A stretch of 64,000 bases of DNA. It comes from Lineus longissimus. Lineage: Eukaryota; Nemertea; Pilidiophora; Heteronemertea; Lineidae. The stretch lies in the NCBI RefSeq assembly GCF_910592395.1, contig NC_088316.1:17298001-17362000 (forward strand), given 5' to 3'. Position numbers and translations under genes: made by a program. Positions 46,912 through 61,400 of the stretch are shown one piece after another (the first letter of the stretch is position 1; the number at the start of each line of letters is the position of its first letter). The notes below the pieces were generated by a model that was given only the letters and a program-made list of their open reading frames with translations, was not told where the DNA came from and made no database searches.

Positions 46912-47173
46912 TAGTACCACTTCAGACACCGCTTTGACTGTGTAACTTGTGCATTGCAGGCTCATTGATTTTGAGTGTGAATCTTTTGTCAGCAAAGCTA
47001 CATCTCACACTAGACCACTAGCACCCACTGCAGCTTTTTCTATTAGTACCACTTCAGACACCGCTTTGACTGTAACTTGTGCATTGCAGGCTCATTGATT
47101 TTGAGTGTGAATCTTTTGTCAGCAAAGCTACATCTCACACTAGACCACTAGCACCCACTGCAGCTTTTTCTAA
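46912..47173. repeat. Tandem duplication of about 132 bp
   Basis: Copy 1 (46912-47043) and copy 2 (47044-47173) differ by little more than one TG dinucleotide (ACTGTGTAAC versus ACTGTAAC). It is very recent, or an assembly error. Confidence 0.9.
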
Positions 47174-50100
47174 AAGACTGAGTAAAATTTTCTACATGAA
47201 CTGTAACCAATGTGGTAGGAAACCAGATTACTCACTGCTCTGTCAGTACTAGGATATTGTCTATCATGCTGGTTATCAATCAGTACTGTTACATCTTACC
47301 CTGATCCATAATCGACCAGTGCAGCTTTCTCAAAAAGTTTGCTCAAATACTGTGTTAGCCAGCCTCTACAAACGGTTCCAAATTGCATGCCACATCGACT
47401 TCAACGTAAATCGTAAAGCCTTGGTTATCTTTGATCCTAATTGGTCGGATTTCGTGATTGTGGACTGATCATTAAGAACGTGCACTGATGGTGAAATCAG
47501 CTCATCCTTCTGCAGTCAAGTACAGACTTGAACCTGTTGGTCTTGGGGCACTTAAATGTCAAAGCCAACATGTCGATTCTAATGAGCTTTCGTTGATCAT
47601 TAAAGCAATCTTTTTGTGGTTTTGAAAGCTCTCTGGGGCAAATTACATTACCATCATTGCCAACGTTTCTGCTCATCACTCCTTCCCAGTCTTTCTCCAT
47701 CATAAATTTCATTACCCGACTCGTCTTTCATTTAAATCTCTTTAAATGTGTACGCACTTTGAAAGCAAATAATTGTCTTATGGTCGTCAAGAAGGCGATG
47801 CACCTTCTTTGCTTGAAACTATGCTGACTTTAAGTTGGACACTCTTCTACTCTGCCCACTCTGTAACCAGAGTTTGATCATTTCCTAACACCACCTATTG
47901 CCAAGAGACTGAACAACCAACTTTTGTACCAATAACAAATAGCGTGCGCTTCATATATCAAAACCGTTGTATGAAACTGACATCCATGCAACAAACACGG
48001 ATTGTTGTGTCATCCGTTTACCTGTCACGATTTCTGCTTACTTAGACCAAATGATCATTGGATGGCATTAATTTTCAAAGCGGTTTGGAGCATTTGTCGA
48101 AAAAGACAGAAGACACTAATCAGTTTGATGTTAGAGATGGGAAAGCAAACTAGCAGCTAATGTATTGTAATGTATGTGCTGTAGACACCATTGGACGCCA
48201 TAGGACTAAGATATGCATGTTCTTCCAAAGCCCAAAGCAAATAGAAGTGGTATAGGCAGAAATACACCATGGTTGACATATAGTGACTAAAGTGATTCGG
48301 TTAGAAAGAAGCTATCGAAAAAGCTAGGCGTGGCTTATTTTTTGAAAGGTAAAGATTGGATTTTGTAAGAAAGTAAAATGTGTGTAAGAGGCAAGAGATG
48401 ACATTAGGGGATGGAAGCGAGCAATATGTGCTTGAAACTAGTTTAGTCTGAGCTGGTGATGCCACTGATCCCATGACACCTGGTACCTATGCTTATCCTT
48501 AAATCAAAAAGAAAAAATTAAGCCAGCCTCAAAATCTCAATCTTTACACATACCGAAGTTATATCCACAATGAATTCACCAATTTTTTGCAGGCTCGCCT
48601 GGGAAATTTTCTCTGCATTTATAACGAAAAAAGCACTGCCCTGTTATAAAAGTGATGGCATACTTGGGGATACATATCCTGAGCTGAAAATGACTTCTGC
48701 CTCGTGGCTTTTAACATGTTTAATGGTTATAAGATTGCCTACGACCCCTAAGGATTTTAACTGCAATTATCTGGATATCTTGCGGAAATTGTGGTTTATA
48801 ACTAAATAAGAACATACTTCTAGCTGTCTGAGCTAGATGGAGAAGATGTTGAGGTGTTTTTTTTCTGGTCTTCTTCATTTTCAACGGGGAGAAGTGTTTG
48901 AAAAAGAGATTGATGGATAGTAGGCTGAGATATCGTCACAAAAGTTTCATTAATAAAAGTGCAATTTTTCCATAAGCCATCTTTGGCAATGTTTCCCAAC
49001 CTCTACTCCTAGGTGGAAAAATTATTTTCCATAACCGTTGATCCCGGATAAAAGTTTGGATCTATATAGCATTAGCAGAGATCAAAAGAAAACCCTACAC
49101 AACGAGTAAAATGTGAGACTTCAAGACTTAATAAGACTTGCCGGTTTATATGACATACAATTTAAGCTCCTTTGCTTGTTCTCAAGCAAAAAATGTGCCT
49201 TAACTTATCCGGTTGCAGACGGCTTGTTAAGAGTACTCTCAATATGGCATGCAACTGTTGCTGAAATCCTTTGTGTGGGTTACCGATATTGAAGCTTTGA
49301 GCCCAATGAGAAAATACGATACAACGAAAATAAGGTAATGCAAGCTATAACAGGATACTTTGAGGAAAAAGATTTCTCTGGTGCTTTGTTTGACCCTATA
49401 CTTTTTAAGAAGAATGACATTATTGGCTTTGGGGTCTCAAAAAGTGTGTGTTATCATTTTCAGCCATGGGTATTATATAATTTTGGCAACGGTGAGTGAT
49501 TACTTATGTGTTGTGTGTCATCCTGGGGATCATCCCAACTCAAAGTAGGCAAGTTTTAGCAAAATTGTTGACTTGCAGGCAGCCATTGTAGGGGAAACAC
49601 AGGTATGAGATTTGGTTGTTGATGTCATAAACTCAACGCCACATCTATGCCATTTGCTTCCCCAAAAGGTTGGGTTGCTGCCATAACTCCCAAAACCATA
49701 ACGAGTGATCAAAGACCATGTAATGTAATGCAAGGCTGACAGATGACAATGATGAAGATGACAACTTGTCTGACGCTGATAGCCATTTGTTTGTCACAGG
49801 ATTTATGTCCTGAAACCCCTGCCTCTTCACTGAACACAGAAATTCGGCTATTTGCTTCCTTTGTTTGAAAGGGTAGCCTTGTATTGGTGTTATCCTTTAT
49901 TAAGGATCAGCCGACCAGTCCTTTCCCCCATCACAAAGACAGGGAAGCAGATTTGTTTCCTTCGTTACAAGATTAATTGGCGTTGATTATATTCGTCGTC
50001 AGGCTTCCGATCCCAGGCTCTGATCTTTAATCAACCTGTAGGCTTATGTTTGCCACCGATATCATTTTGTCGGCGGCGGATATCGCATTTGACGCTGATC

Positions 50101-53100
50101 AGACGCAGGTGTTCCATGTCAATTCGTGTCTTTATTGTGTTCTACACAATGTCAGAGGTAAAGTAAGATGGGGATCTTGTGGGTCTTTGTTTTCTCCCTT
50201 TGGACTTAATTTGGTAGCTGAAGTTGGTGATGCTCACATTGCCATAGTCTTATACCTGTTTATTCAGGTTGGTTACATTGTTCTACACTATGCTGGAGGG
50301 AATATGAGACAGATATCTGGATGGATTGTTATTTTCTTATGTTGATCTAGATTTCCTGTGCTGACTGCTTGGTATCGTCTAAACTTAGAGTAAGAGTAGC
50401 GCGTTTTTTCCACCTTTCCTGGCAGTTATGCCACATGTACCCACAAAATCTTTCCCATTAGAATCATATCATTTGTGACCTAGAAAAGCAGGAGTTACAC
50501 TTGCAGCAATGAGAAAATGGATGAGTTTCAGTGCTGAGAATTGCATTTTTGGTTGCAATACATTTTTTGAATGCATTTATCTCAACAAGTCGCTTTGCTA
50601 CATCCAACTCATTTTGTCACATTCTGCTTTAATGTGGTATCACTCTGTGCAATACTGCCAAGGGACTGCAATGATGATAGTCATTTCTCTGACCCAAGCC
50701 ATATCCGGCCCCCAGGCCCATCTTCTTTAGGTGATGGTCTAATAAGTGCTCTGCTTCCCTTCCCGATACACAAAAGTGCCCTCCCTTCCTGGACACGGTC
50801 AGATCACTGTATCTAACAGAATTGTAGGTAAAATGGTCTAGGTTTTCTCGTGTCAGGTTAATCATCCGAAAGAAGCCAGTGGCTTCAAGATAAAATCACA
50901 TGGTAACTTGGGTACATAGAGCTTGAAACAAACATCTTGAAAACAGTGTTTGTTATAGTGCATGAACCATGCCGCTTTTGCTCATGTAAACATATTCTGG
51001 TACAAATATCATTGTATGCCTGTCATCCTCTAAGGTATGATATTGTTGATGAACCATTTTGCCAGAATTTACTGGGAGAATTTGAGAAGTCCCAATGGAC
51101 ATGATATTGAGAAGTATATTGTAATATGAATTAACCTATCCCACGAGCAAGAACAAATCCTGCGCCAATGGTAGTTTTGTTACTAATGGTTTGGGTTTCA
51201 TTATGGTTTAATCTCCCATAAGAAAAGTGGGGAAAGGGGAATGAAAGTAGGAGTCCATATAAGGTCTGTTTTAGTGATCATTAATTTGAAATGGGGGAGC
51301 CTTGGAGTCCAAATTAAGTTAATATCATTAGTGGTCACTCAGGTAAGGGCAGGGGGATCACGTGATGTGCTATCCCTGGATTCACTCTTGGCATTGATTA
51401 TGCTACTAAATGTTTGATTGTAATTATAGTTAAATTCTGTGCAGATTGCCGATGGTACGTTGTCAAGTTCTAGCTATTGTTGGCAGGTGTCACTAATGGT
51501 ATAGATGCTGTCAGTTCCGTTAGATTGGTGAGAGTACCATCTCTGTTATTCAGCTTTTATTTTCATGTCAGTTTTCATTTCTTTCGCCCAAAGATGGCCA
51601 TTCTCATCCCCTGTTCCGCTGGGGTCAACTATGCACAATATCTTAGTGGGCCCTGAAGATCTTGGAGCGAAGCTTCTTAGAACAAAAGTAACAGATTGGG
51701 GAATATTGGTCACCTCAACATATTGTCATAGCCAGAGGGACTTGATACAAAAACTCAATGGTGTCTTAAGTACCAACGAGTCTTTTATATTGCTGATTTC
51801 AGAACTTGCAAATAACAGACCTGTGCTCTGATTTTTGTATTAAAATTGCTCCTCTCCAACAACTTCAAAGGGAATCTCGGTCATCTCCACACATACACAT
51901 GACCAGAGGGATACCATACTAAACTCATTGATTGCTTGTGTACCCATGAGTATTTAATGGTGCCGGGAGTCTGCAGCGTGGCCGTGCCACTCGCAGGAAA
52001 TTGCTAACAGAATTTCGATGTAAAGTGAGTTGCACGAGTGATCCAATAATCTTGTCTAGTTGAGGGGCAATTCTTGCTCGGAGCGGCAAAAGGAATTTTG
52101 TCTCTTGCTATCTTCCTGTAGATTATTGATCTTTATGTGGTGAGGTTTTAAATTGTTTTGCCTTTTGCTTTCTGTATCGTTAAACCTGTGCTGGTAGTTT
52201 CAATTAATGAGATCTGGATTTTGATACGTCAGAGATTGCATTAGATAAAGGTAAATATTAGATTTTTTCTTTCTTGAGGCAGACTTTGTAAGGAGTCGTT
52301 TGCATTTGTAGAGTTGATTGCTGGCTTTAAACATGGTGTGAATAGTTGTTGAACCATATTTTTATCTTTACTAATTATGAAACACCATGATGATTTTGGT
52401 ATCCGTGCCTGGTAGCTTTTCTCTTTAACTCAGGCCGTCCTTTGAAATATCCCCTTATGCACTGAATCATCTCAATACAGATTTCACATTATCATCCAAC
52501 CATTAACACATTGCATTAATGATTTGTAAAAATACCGAATTTCCCCTGCACAAATATCCTTGTCAGTTAAAATCTGTGAAAATCGAGGTCCAGCCCCAGG
52601 CATCAAACGATTTTAAGTGTCCAATTCTTGTGAAGAGTAGTATTATTGATATAATTTGTAAATAGCCCATTCACTTAATTCTGTTTATTAGAGTTTTGCC
52701 GGTGACTCATTCAAGTGAAAGACGATTTCAAGCAAGGGTAACCACAGGGTCAGAGAATTTCACGCAAATTTGAAATTGGCTGCTGTCAAACAGGGTTAGA
52801 AGTATTTCTGCTAAGCCAGAAGTAGGATTTTCTCAAAATAGATGGAAGTATGTTCCACATTTATAGTTCATACATCATTTTTTCAAATTTCTTTTTTCTT
52901 CATTTTTCACACAACCTGAATCAATTTAGTTCTGACTAGTGTACAATCATGCACAACAAAATGGTCTCTTCAGTCTTTTGCCAGAACAAAAATAAGTACA
53001 TATATTGAAATACCATTTCTCATACTTGACAAAAGTACCATTAAGTTGCACCAACGGAATTCATTGGGGACGACTCTCTTTACATCGCATTTGCAATACA

Positions 53101-54899
53101 CGACATTGATTACTGATAATGCTACCAATTAGTTCTTAACAACGCCGTAAAATCTTTCGCCAGCGATGCACTGCCGTCTTTAATTCAATATTCTCCAAGT
53201 CGGCCTGTCATTTAGGTCAGTCTTCCAGCCAATATTATCAATTTAACGACGGAGGAGGTGGCATTTGTGAACAACTCACGTTTGTGACCATTGGGAGGTA
53301 CTAATTCAACTATTTTTGTCTCACTTTGAACAAGTGATCGACTCAATAAATTGATATCTTTGTTAACACTCCAGGTCCATCAATAGTGAAACATCCGTAA
53401 CTCTTGTATTCTTGAAAAAGGGGTCGATGGCCATCCATTTTAAATGAAAAAACCACATTTCATGGCTACCTCATCTTTTTGTGGGATGTTTTGACCTTGC
53501 ATCTCGTGGATTCAATCTCTCATCATTGTTGTGTCCCAGTCACAATCGAATAGGGCCATCTGGCTGTTCTCATCTTTGGCTTGTATCAACTGCTTCCCCA
53601 ATAACCGTACTTGTGCCCACTTCAGTAACACCCCTGTCCTTGATTGTGACACTGGCCCTGGTTGTTGGTCATTACTATCAGCCCAGGCGTTATCAGTGTA
53701 GTGTACACCAGGGATCGCCTCATTTACTTACTCAAGCTGAGTGATTTCACAAACTTCCAGATGTCTGATGGCTGATGTACTTCTTGGTATGGGTCCTATC
53801 CAATAGCACTGAGATACAGCTTGGTGTTTTGCCATCAGAAAGTGGACAGTTTGCCTCTTCTTCCTCAGTGTTTCCCCACACTACAGTTATTTTCAAGGGA
53901 GTATTCTGATCTAAGGTGGGAGGAGCAATTTTGTGTGCCACTATGGTTAAGTGCAACTCAGTGTACATTTTCACAGCTTTTGAGATCCACTTTTGAGGAA
54001 TATTTTCATGGGAGCTGATTGTGACTTTAACAGACCTGAAAAACCAGTCTGTGATAAATATGAAAGTATGTTGTCAAGTAAGAAACCTCATTCATTCAGG
54101 ATTACCCTAATGTACAAGCAGACTTTGATGATATATAGGAATGGCGGACAATCCTATTAAGTTCTTGGTATGATCCTGTTGACGCCATGCTGCCTTTCCG
54201 ATCATTTACAGTGGCTTACGATGATGAATTGCATGGATTTAGGCGATGGGAATAGCATCTAGAGAGCAATAGATTAACACTTAGATGACATACTTATAGA
54301 CCGATCATCTTACTCTAAAATTTATAGTAAGATAACTTTAACACATTTACTGCAGTTGGCAGCATTTGTTGCGGCGTAGTTTGTTGGCAGTATTCAATAG
54401 ATTATCGAGGGTGATCACTGTCTTTAAAATCAGTCTGCAATGCACAACCTGTTATGAAAGAATTGGGCATCTCTGCACTGTCTTAAAAAATCAATTGTTA
54501 GTCGTGTTGGTTACAGCTGGTTTTGTTTTATAGATAAACTGCCAGTGACCTTCGAATAACCAGTGAATTCATTTATATGTGGTGCCAGACTCATTTCCTC
54601 TTATCGACCCACAACCAAACTCCTACACGAACCATAAGATTGGCGTAATGCACAATTGGCACTTTACAATTGCTACAAGGAGGCACCAAGCCAATAAATT
54701 AGGAATATGGTTACTGAGAGTTAGTTAGGTATTTACCAGTTCCTATTAGGTACCACCACAGAAGGCTCATTCAGGGTTTTCTCACCGAGATTTATTCATA
54801 GGCACTGAGAATGAATCTCACAGATATGTCGTAAAGTAATTCTTTTAGACGACTGATGGTGCAGTGTGTAGGATACGGAAATTTATAAGTATGTTGCGT
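47174..54899. other. Long stretch with no supported gene
   Basis: Only short ORFs without coding character. A diverged direct repeat is visible at about 51700-51800 and 51880-51970 (CCAGAGGGA...ACTCA..GAGT.TTT). Bases 53040-53300 are less AT-biased and look more ordered than their flanks, possibly regulatory. Confidence 0.4.
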
Positions 54900-54916
54900 C
54901 AGTTTTGTGGTCATAG

Positions 54917-55390
54917 CTTCTTCAACCAAACGGAGCTGGTCCCGAGGCAATCATATGTATTCCTCAACAATCTGCAGCCACAGCATCCCCATTCGAGGAA
55001 CACTTGAGACCCTTAAAGGACAGAAATCAACTCCGATGGTGCTGCTATTTTGATAGCAAATGGTCACAAATTGAAATTGACACTGAAACTATCTGAGAGT
55101 AGGAAAGCTTAAAAACCTGGTCGGGAAACCCCCGGCCTCTTGACCCTACTGGTTCTATGCTTAAGGCCCTTTTTGGTGTTCCACTGAATGCCGAAGCTCA
55201 TCATAGCCAAGGGCAAAAGCAACAAGCTCCTTCACCCAAACTGGTTTGTCCTCAAGGCAAACGTATGTATCTCACAATATTCTGCCATGACATTCCCACT
55301 GGAGGAGCTCTTGAGACCCTTAACGCAAATCAAATCAACTGGAATGTGTTGGTATTTCAAGAGCAAATGGTCGCAAATTGTGAGGTATGT
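54917..55390. repeat. Diverged direct duplication, about 165 bp
   Basis: Bases 54917-55080 and 55227-55390 share, in order, CTTCA.CCAAAC, CAA.C.TATGTAT, CAT.CCCA.T.GAGGA, CTTGAGACCCTTAA and GCAAATGGTC.CAAATTG. Copies are diverged and about 310 bp apart. Confidence 0.6.
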
Positions 55391-58006
55391 CAAGAAGTTG
55401 GCCCTCAATCTGATTAGTTGAGGACGGAAAGGGACTTCCTTCTCAGAACAGATTTTGGCCTGATTTGAGTCGGTATGTTTTATTTTCAAATATGTCTACA
55501 GCTTACAAACATTATTTTAAAATTGTACCAACCAACTATGCTAGCAATATAGCCATACTCATTTAAGATTATCGGGGTTTTTCTCCATCCAGCCGAAGCA
55601 TCCTCCCAGCAATTTGGCCTCTAAAAGTGAACGAGTCAATATTGCTGACTCTTAAGTGACGAATGATGTTCTAAAGTGGCTGTCGAGTAGCGCTTCCCAT
55701 TTCTGATGTTCCAGTTGTATAAATTACTTTTAATCACGCTATGACCAAGTACCAAAAGTATGTGAGTGATGTATACTGAAATCCAGGGAAGAATGAAGGA
55801 TTTTAAAAAAAAATTGATAATGGCTTTAAGGGAAATCATTGGCAATGTGGTCAGAAAATGGGTTAACATATAAAGGAGGTCATGTGTTCCACTCTCAAAG
55901 GATCACTCTTCTTATACTTATAGCAGGAATCATGCATCGATGTGGTATCCCAAAACTTTCTTACCAGGCCTCTCAATTATATGATACACACCGTTTAACA
56001 GTTGTGCACCCAAGTAGGGGTAGAAATCACTGAAACTTAACCCAGATTAAAGAGGGTGTGTCCCAAATAATAGAAATTAATGATAAATGATGCTGGTCGG
56101 GAAGTCATATTACTACTACTACCTTTAAATGTAAAATACTTTACTCTGCATCTTTACAATCCGACCATGAAACATCATCTCACATTTGAATATGGTTTTA
56201 GAAATGCTATGGTGTTAGTCGGAAACTACAGTCAATATTTGTCGTGATGTATTATACAATAAAAGGTACTTGATATTGTTGCCTTTGTGATTGAGAGCCC
56301 ATTTCAGCCACTTCAGAGCTATTCGAAAAACAAAACATAAATTGTATGTATTAATGTGTAAATCTGACTGGCACTCGACTGCTTTCAGGAACTGGCCAAG
56401 ATAATTTTTTTCATTTGGCGACATAATGACTGTTACATTTTGCCCAATTTAAGCTATGAAATAGTCTGGCACAGTAAATCAGCTATAGGGAACAAGTAAT
56501 CATTGTTGCCAGCAGTGAGCAAACTTATGGTTACAATTGTGCACAGCCTCTTGTCCTTTATTGATGTAGGTTTTAAGAGAATCGATGTCCTAAAAGTGCA
56601 TCTAAGAGTGTTCAACACTCTATTCCATGCCTTGCTTTTTGTCACTACCATTGTAAGTACAGGCCCTAAAACCAAAATTTTTAGTATATGACATATCAAG
56701 CTCCGCTGACGTTCTGCTCAGACGAAAAGTCAAACAATGCACATTTCCACTATACTGACTCCAACAGAGGTCAAAATCGTGCAAAGCCTTTATTCTCTCT
56801 GTGGTCATTCCGGAACCAAACGAGCCGCCCAAATGCATCTAATCATGTGTAAAACATTGCGATTCAGCGATCACGAAGCATGCTGATAGAAAGAAAGCTA
56901 CAAATCACTGCAGTGATATGCCGTATCATTCTCGATACAGTTGCAAAAACATCTCTAACACACTGAAAATGGTCCGGCTGTTTGATTTCTGATTGGTGGA
57001 TGATTCTGTTGACTGATAAATCAGTTGCCGCCTGATCTGCTGCACAAATGACACCTCTCCATGTGCTGTATCTGATTACATCCGCCGTACAAACAGCGAC
57101 TAATATGAAATTAATGTCATTCGGTCCTGATGCAAAAACAAAAGTCAAGAACGAAAAAGGGGATCACGTTCACGAGCCATTGCCGTAATTAAAATCCACC
57201 TTGATCTAGGATGAAGTGATGGAGTCGGGTTTGTTTGACTTACACATTGGAGCCGCTAGCCAAATTTTGTCCTCCGGTATTTGTGAGGTTCATTATTTTG
57301 CACAGCTTATACAGGAATTCATTATTTCAGAGGCGTCACAGTTTTTTTTAGCGTTTTGGTGAAAATTGCTTATTTCCTATGTAGATGGCAGATAGATGTG
57401 CGATCCTCCTATCACCAGTTTTCAGAACCTCATACTTTTATGTTCACATCACTTTCGAAATCCATCTGGACCAGAAGAGATATCCTTACACAAAATAAGA
57501 TTTAAAAATTGCCAAACTTGATTTGCCCACTACAAGATAGGGGAGATCAGGTTGGGCAAATCATGCTTGCAGTGGCCCTTTATTAAATCAGAAATTTTGC
57601 AAATATTGAGAATGAGCTCTGATATAAGTAACCAGTGAATACCGTAACCAGTACATCTAATCAATATGATTAACAAGACAAAAGAACTTTATCTGAGCCT
57701 TGTCGTAAAAGGATATTAGACACACTTTCCTATCCCAAATTGGCATTCTCAGATAATTTTGTGCATGATGATGGCACTTTTGGTCTAAATTACATTCATC
57801 AGATGTAATTAGTGGTGGCAGTAATTGAAATACGTTTGCCGCGATTCACTTTGCGGAAATTACAATGTAGGGGAAAAGAGAAGCAAAAAAATGAGCATGG
57901 TAAAATTCAATCTGTGACATGATATTGCCAGCTGTAATAAGTTTTATTTGCATAGCGCAGATTTGAAAATGTGGTCTGTCTCTGCAGCTCAAAGATGAAA
58001 AAGTTT
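55391..58006. other. Stretch with no gene seen
   Basis: AT-rich intergenic or intronic DNA. Bases 56990-57250 are less AT-biased than their flanks. A 94-codon minus ORF there has no recognisable domain and is not called. Confidence 0.35.
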
Positions 58007-58410
58007 GAAGTCCAAATATTTTTTTCATGTGATTTTTTTTTTCTCCTCAAAATGAAGAAATATCATCAGTCCCAAAACTTTTTTGACTATAAAAATTTTC
58101 AGAATTTTGAACTTATGAAAGGATTAGGGTTAGAAAAAATTTCCAAGTCCAAATATTTTTTTCACTTTTTTTTCTGCTCAAAATGAACCAACATCATCAG
58201 TCCTAAAACTTTTTTGACTATTAAAATTTTTCAGAATTTTGAACTTATGAAAGGATTAGGGTTAAAAATTTTTTTCGTAATCCAAATATTTTTTTCACTT
58301 TTTTTTTTCTGCTCAAAATGAACCAACATCATCAGTCCCAAAACTTTTTTGACTCTCAAAATTTTTCAAAATTTTGAACTTATGAAAGGATTAGGTTTAG
58401 AAAAAAACTG
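58007..58410. repeat. Three-copy AT-rich tandem repeat with TTAGGGTTA in each of two units
   Basis: Units begin TCCAAATATTTTTTTCA at 58011, 58148 and 58281 (periods 137 and 133). Each ends with GAACTTATGAAAGGATTAGG, continuing as GTTAG or GTTAA. Long T runs vary in length between units. Confidence 0.88.
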
Positions 58411-61400
58411 CTGTTAAATGGAATAAATAGAAGGCACAGATATTTCCTACTCTTTGCCACAACAGTATCAAAGGGCATCCTTTTTGAGCAGGTTTGAAAA
58501 TGTTGACAATAGCTTGCATGTCATTTGCCTTTACACTAGCACATCATATTACCCTCCTTTCCCCAATCTTGTGTCTACTGACCTTGCTCTAGGTACATTA
58601 TAAGCTTCCCTACCATTATCAAAGACATTTAGCAATCACCGATTTGCCTATAAACGGTTTTCTCGCTCATACCTCAAGGCCCGGGAATGTTTGCTGTGGT
58701 GTGTCCAACGATCTGGTATATTGGATTGATCCTTTGAGACAAATATGGAGGATGGTATTCTTGGTATTTCATAACATGTCTGTCTGTCTTTTATCTCATA
58801 GCAGTGTTACATTGTAGGAATTTGTTACTGCCATGCTAACGCTTACGGTATGACCTTCACAACAAATATCGAACACTGATTGATATTAACAAAATTCCAC
58901 TAGAAAGAATTTTCATGTTGTGTGTGTTTATCCCCTTGGGAAAGGAATTCCACTCAGCTGTGAGGGGAAGTTAAGGGTTGTGGTGACTTAAGGAGGTTTT
59001 TTCTCTCACTGATCCTGAGATTGATGGCCTATGGTGTTAAAGCAACAATCTACATAGCTGTATATTTCAATGAAACTAGAGTACATTTTTCATAGAGTAG
59101 GCCTATCAGAAAAAAGAATGATGTTCAGCTCTATGCAATAACACAATACGTCGAGTTAAAACACCAGTAGAATCCTATCCCTAACCCCTGGATAAACCCA
59201 CGTGCTGTCAATCGTCTTCATCAATATCCAGAATCAATCAGCATTACATCAACGCATGGTGCGAAGCACGGATTATCCCTTGGCTCTGGCACCATTTGAC
59301 TTAGAACAATTGGCATATCGATCACTGGATTAGACAAATAAATGGAAGTGAATTTAAATTTTCAAATAGCCCATAAGCTGATTGCTGTGCCTTGCTGAAG
59401 CTTATTTCAGAGTCAATTTGTATTATTGGTATTTTGAGACTACATGTATTTCTGTTTGTCAGTTTTAAGAAAATGGTATATAAAAAATTAAACTCAAATG
59501 CAGTTTACCTCAAGGTTAGACGTTTAATGAAAAAAACTAATATCAGTTCTGTCACAACATAGCTTCTTGAGATATTCGACGAAGGCAACAGACTACATGG
59601 TAGAGAAAATTCCAGATTGGGCTAAATAGGTATTGTTGATATCTGTGCCAGGTTAATATTCACTTAGAATAATGGTGACTAAAACATGAGTTGTGTCTGA
59701 ACCAGGATTATCCTCGCTGTCATCCAGAGCTACATTTGTAATATTCCAGTTACAAGGTGGAACGACGCATAGAAGATCTTGGCGAAGCTTTAGAGGGCCG
59801 CCATGCGTCTATCACTGATCTGTGGGATTATTATTTCATAGGAACTGTGACAGTTATGAGCTTGATTCGCATATCTTTAGGAAGAAGTCAGTTACAGAGA
59901 TCGTTGTAGAAGGTGATGCCACACATCATATATAACAGACATATTAGACAAAGGTGGACTATTCTAACATAATTTTTTGACCATTTTTGCATGGTAGACC
60001 GCTAGGATTTCTGACTACTTTGCCAGCCCAATCTATGATGTTACAGTTGCCTACTCCACGCTTTTTAGTTCCTGGTACCTCCTTCACACTTTGGATTGCT
60101 GGTGACAGCACTGAATAATGAGCAAGTAGTGTGAGGAAAGTAGCAAAGCTGGCAAACTAACATTTCTGTACAACTTCCTTTGAAAACTGGAGAAGGCCAC
60201 AATTCTACCAGGTTCCTGAAACCTGCACCCTGAAGAGTCACACGAGTGCAACTAGAAATCCATTAACGGTTTACTGGATTCCCTTGTTTGACACAGAATG
60301 CAATTAATGGGATAATACACAATTGAGAATCTCTTTGACACTATCTTGGCCGACAAGATGGAATAGAGATTTCAGCGAAACCTTGACAGAAAATCGTTCT
60401 AATTTGATTATTTTGGGTAGGAGAATGACTGGTGAATAATGTACTTTGATTGGGTTTAGGTGTGGATTTGTATCCAGTTGTATTGAACCAATGATTGAAC
60501 ATAATACAGTGTTTGCTCGTTTGAATAGGCTTTGCTTCTCTCTCTTTAACTCTTGATCACGTGGGATGAGAAACCAGAAGGAAATCATCTAGAAATGAAG
60601 TGTCATGTTTCCTAAAACCTGTCCAGTATGAGTGCTGTGACAGGCCTGGCTTACAACACTGAATAGTTTTAGCCAAGACCTGGTTAATGTCACTTAACAT
60701 TCTGAATAGATAGCATTTCCAATCATACAAATATATGACCCTGTGGGAATGAGAAATGCATAATTCATCCTGTGACATGACAATCAATTAATATCATAAT
60801 CAACTATTTAAGAAGAGTTTGACACTCTCTTAGGCAACGAGATGGAGTTGAGATCTCAGCAGGGTCTTGGCGGGAATGTTGTTTAACGGCTCCTTAAAAA
60901 ATGGGATTGTCATGAATGAAAATGTGAAAAAGATAATCCTTCAACTGAATCTCCTTGACCAAGCATGAACCTTTGTCCCTTTCTGCAGAACAAATTACCC
61001 TGGAAGGACCATTTTTTATGTTATTTTAGCATAGAATTCCTTGACTCTTACGATGTAGGTAAGATGGTCGCAAAATAAGCGCAGAAACAAAAATCAAGTT
61101 GATCCTTTTTGTCTACCTGATTCTAAACCTAGGAAAATCTGGTTAAGAAAAAAATTATTTGCTTGCAGAACCCTGGAGGAGAGTTTTTATGCTACTTTTG
61201 AAGTGTGGTATTTCCTTTAATGTAGACTGCCTGGTTCTCTGGTATAAGTTGATATGGGCACCTGCAGAAACTGAAAAATGAGCCGTATCTCTTTTTGGTG
61301 CCAGGTACATAAGGGCTGATAACTGCTTAGATAGATCATGATATGTCAGTTGCCCCCCCCCCCCCCATCCCTTCCAGGTGGTGGGTGACTGTTGGTTACA

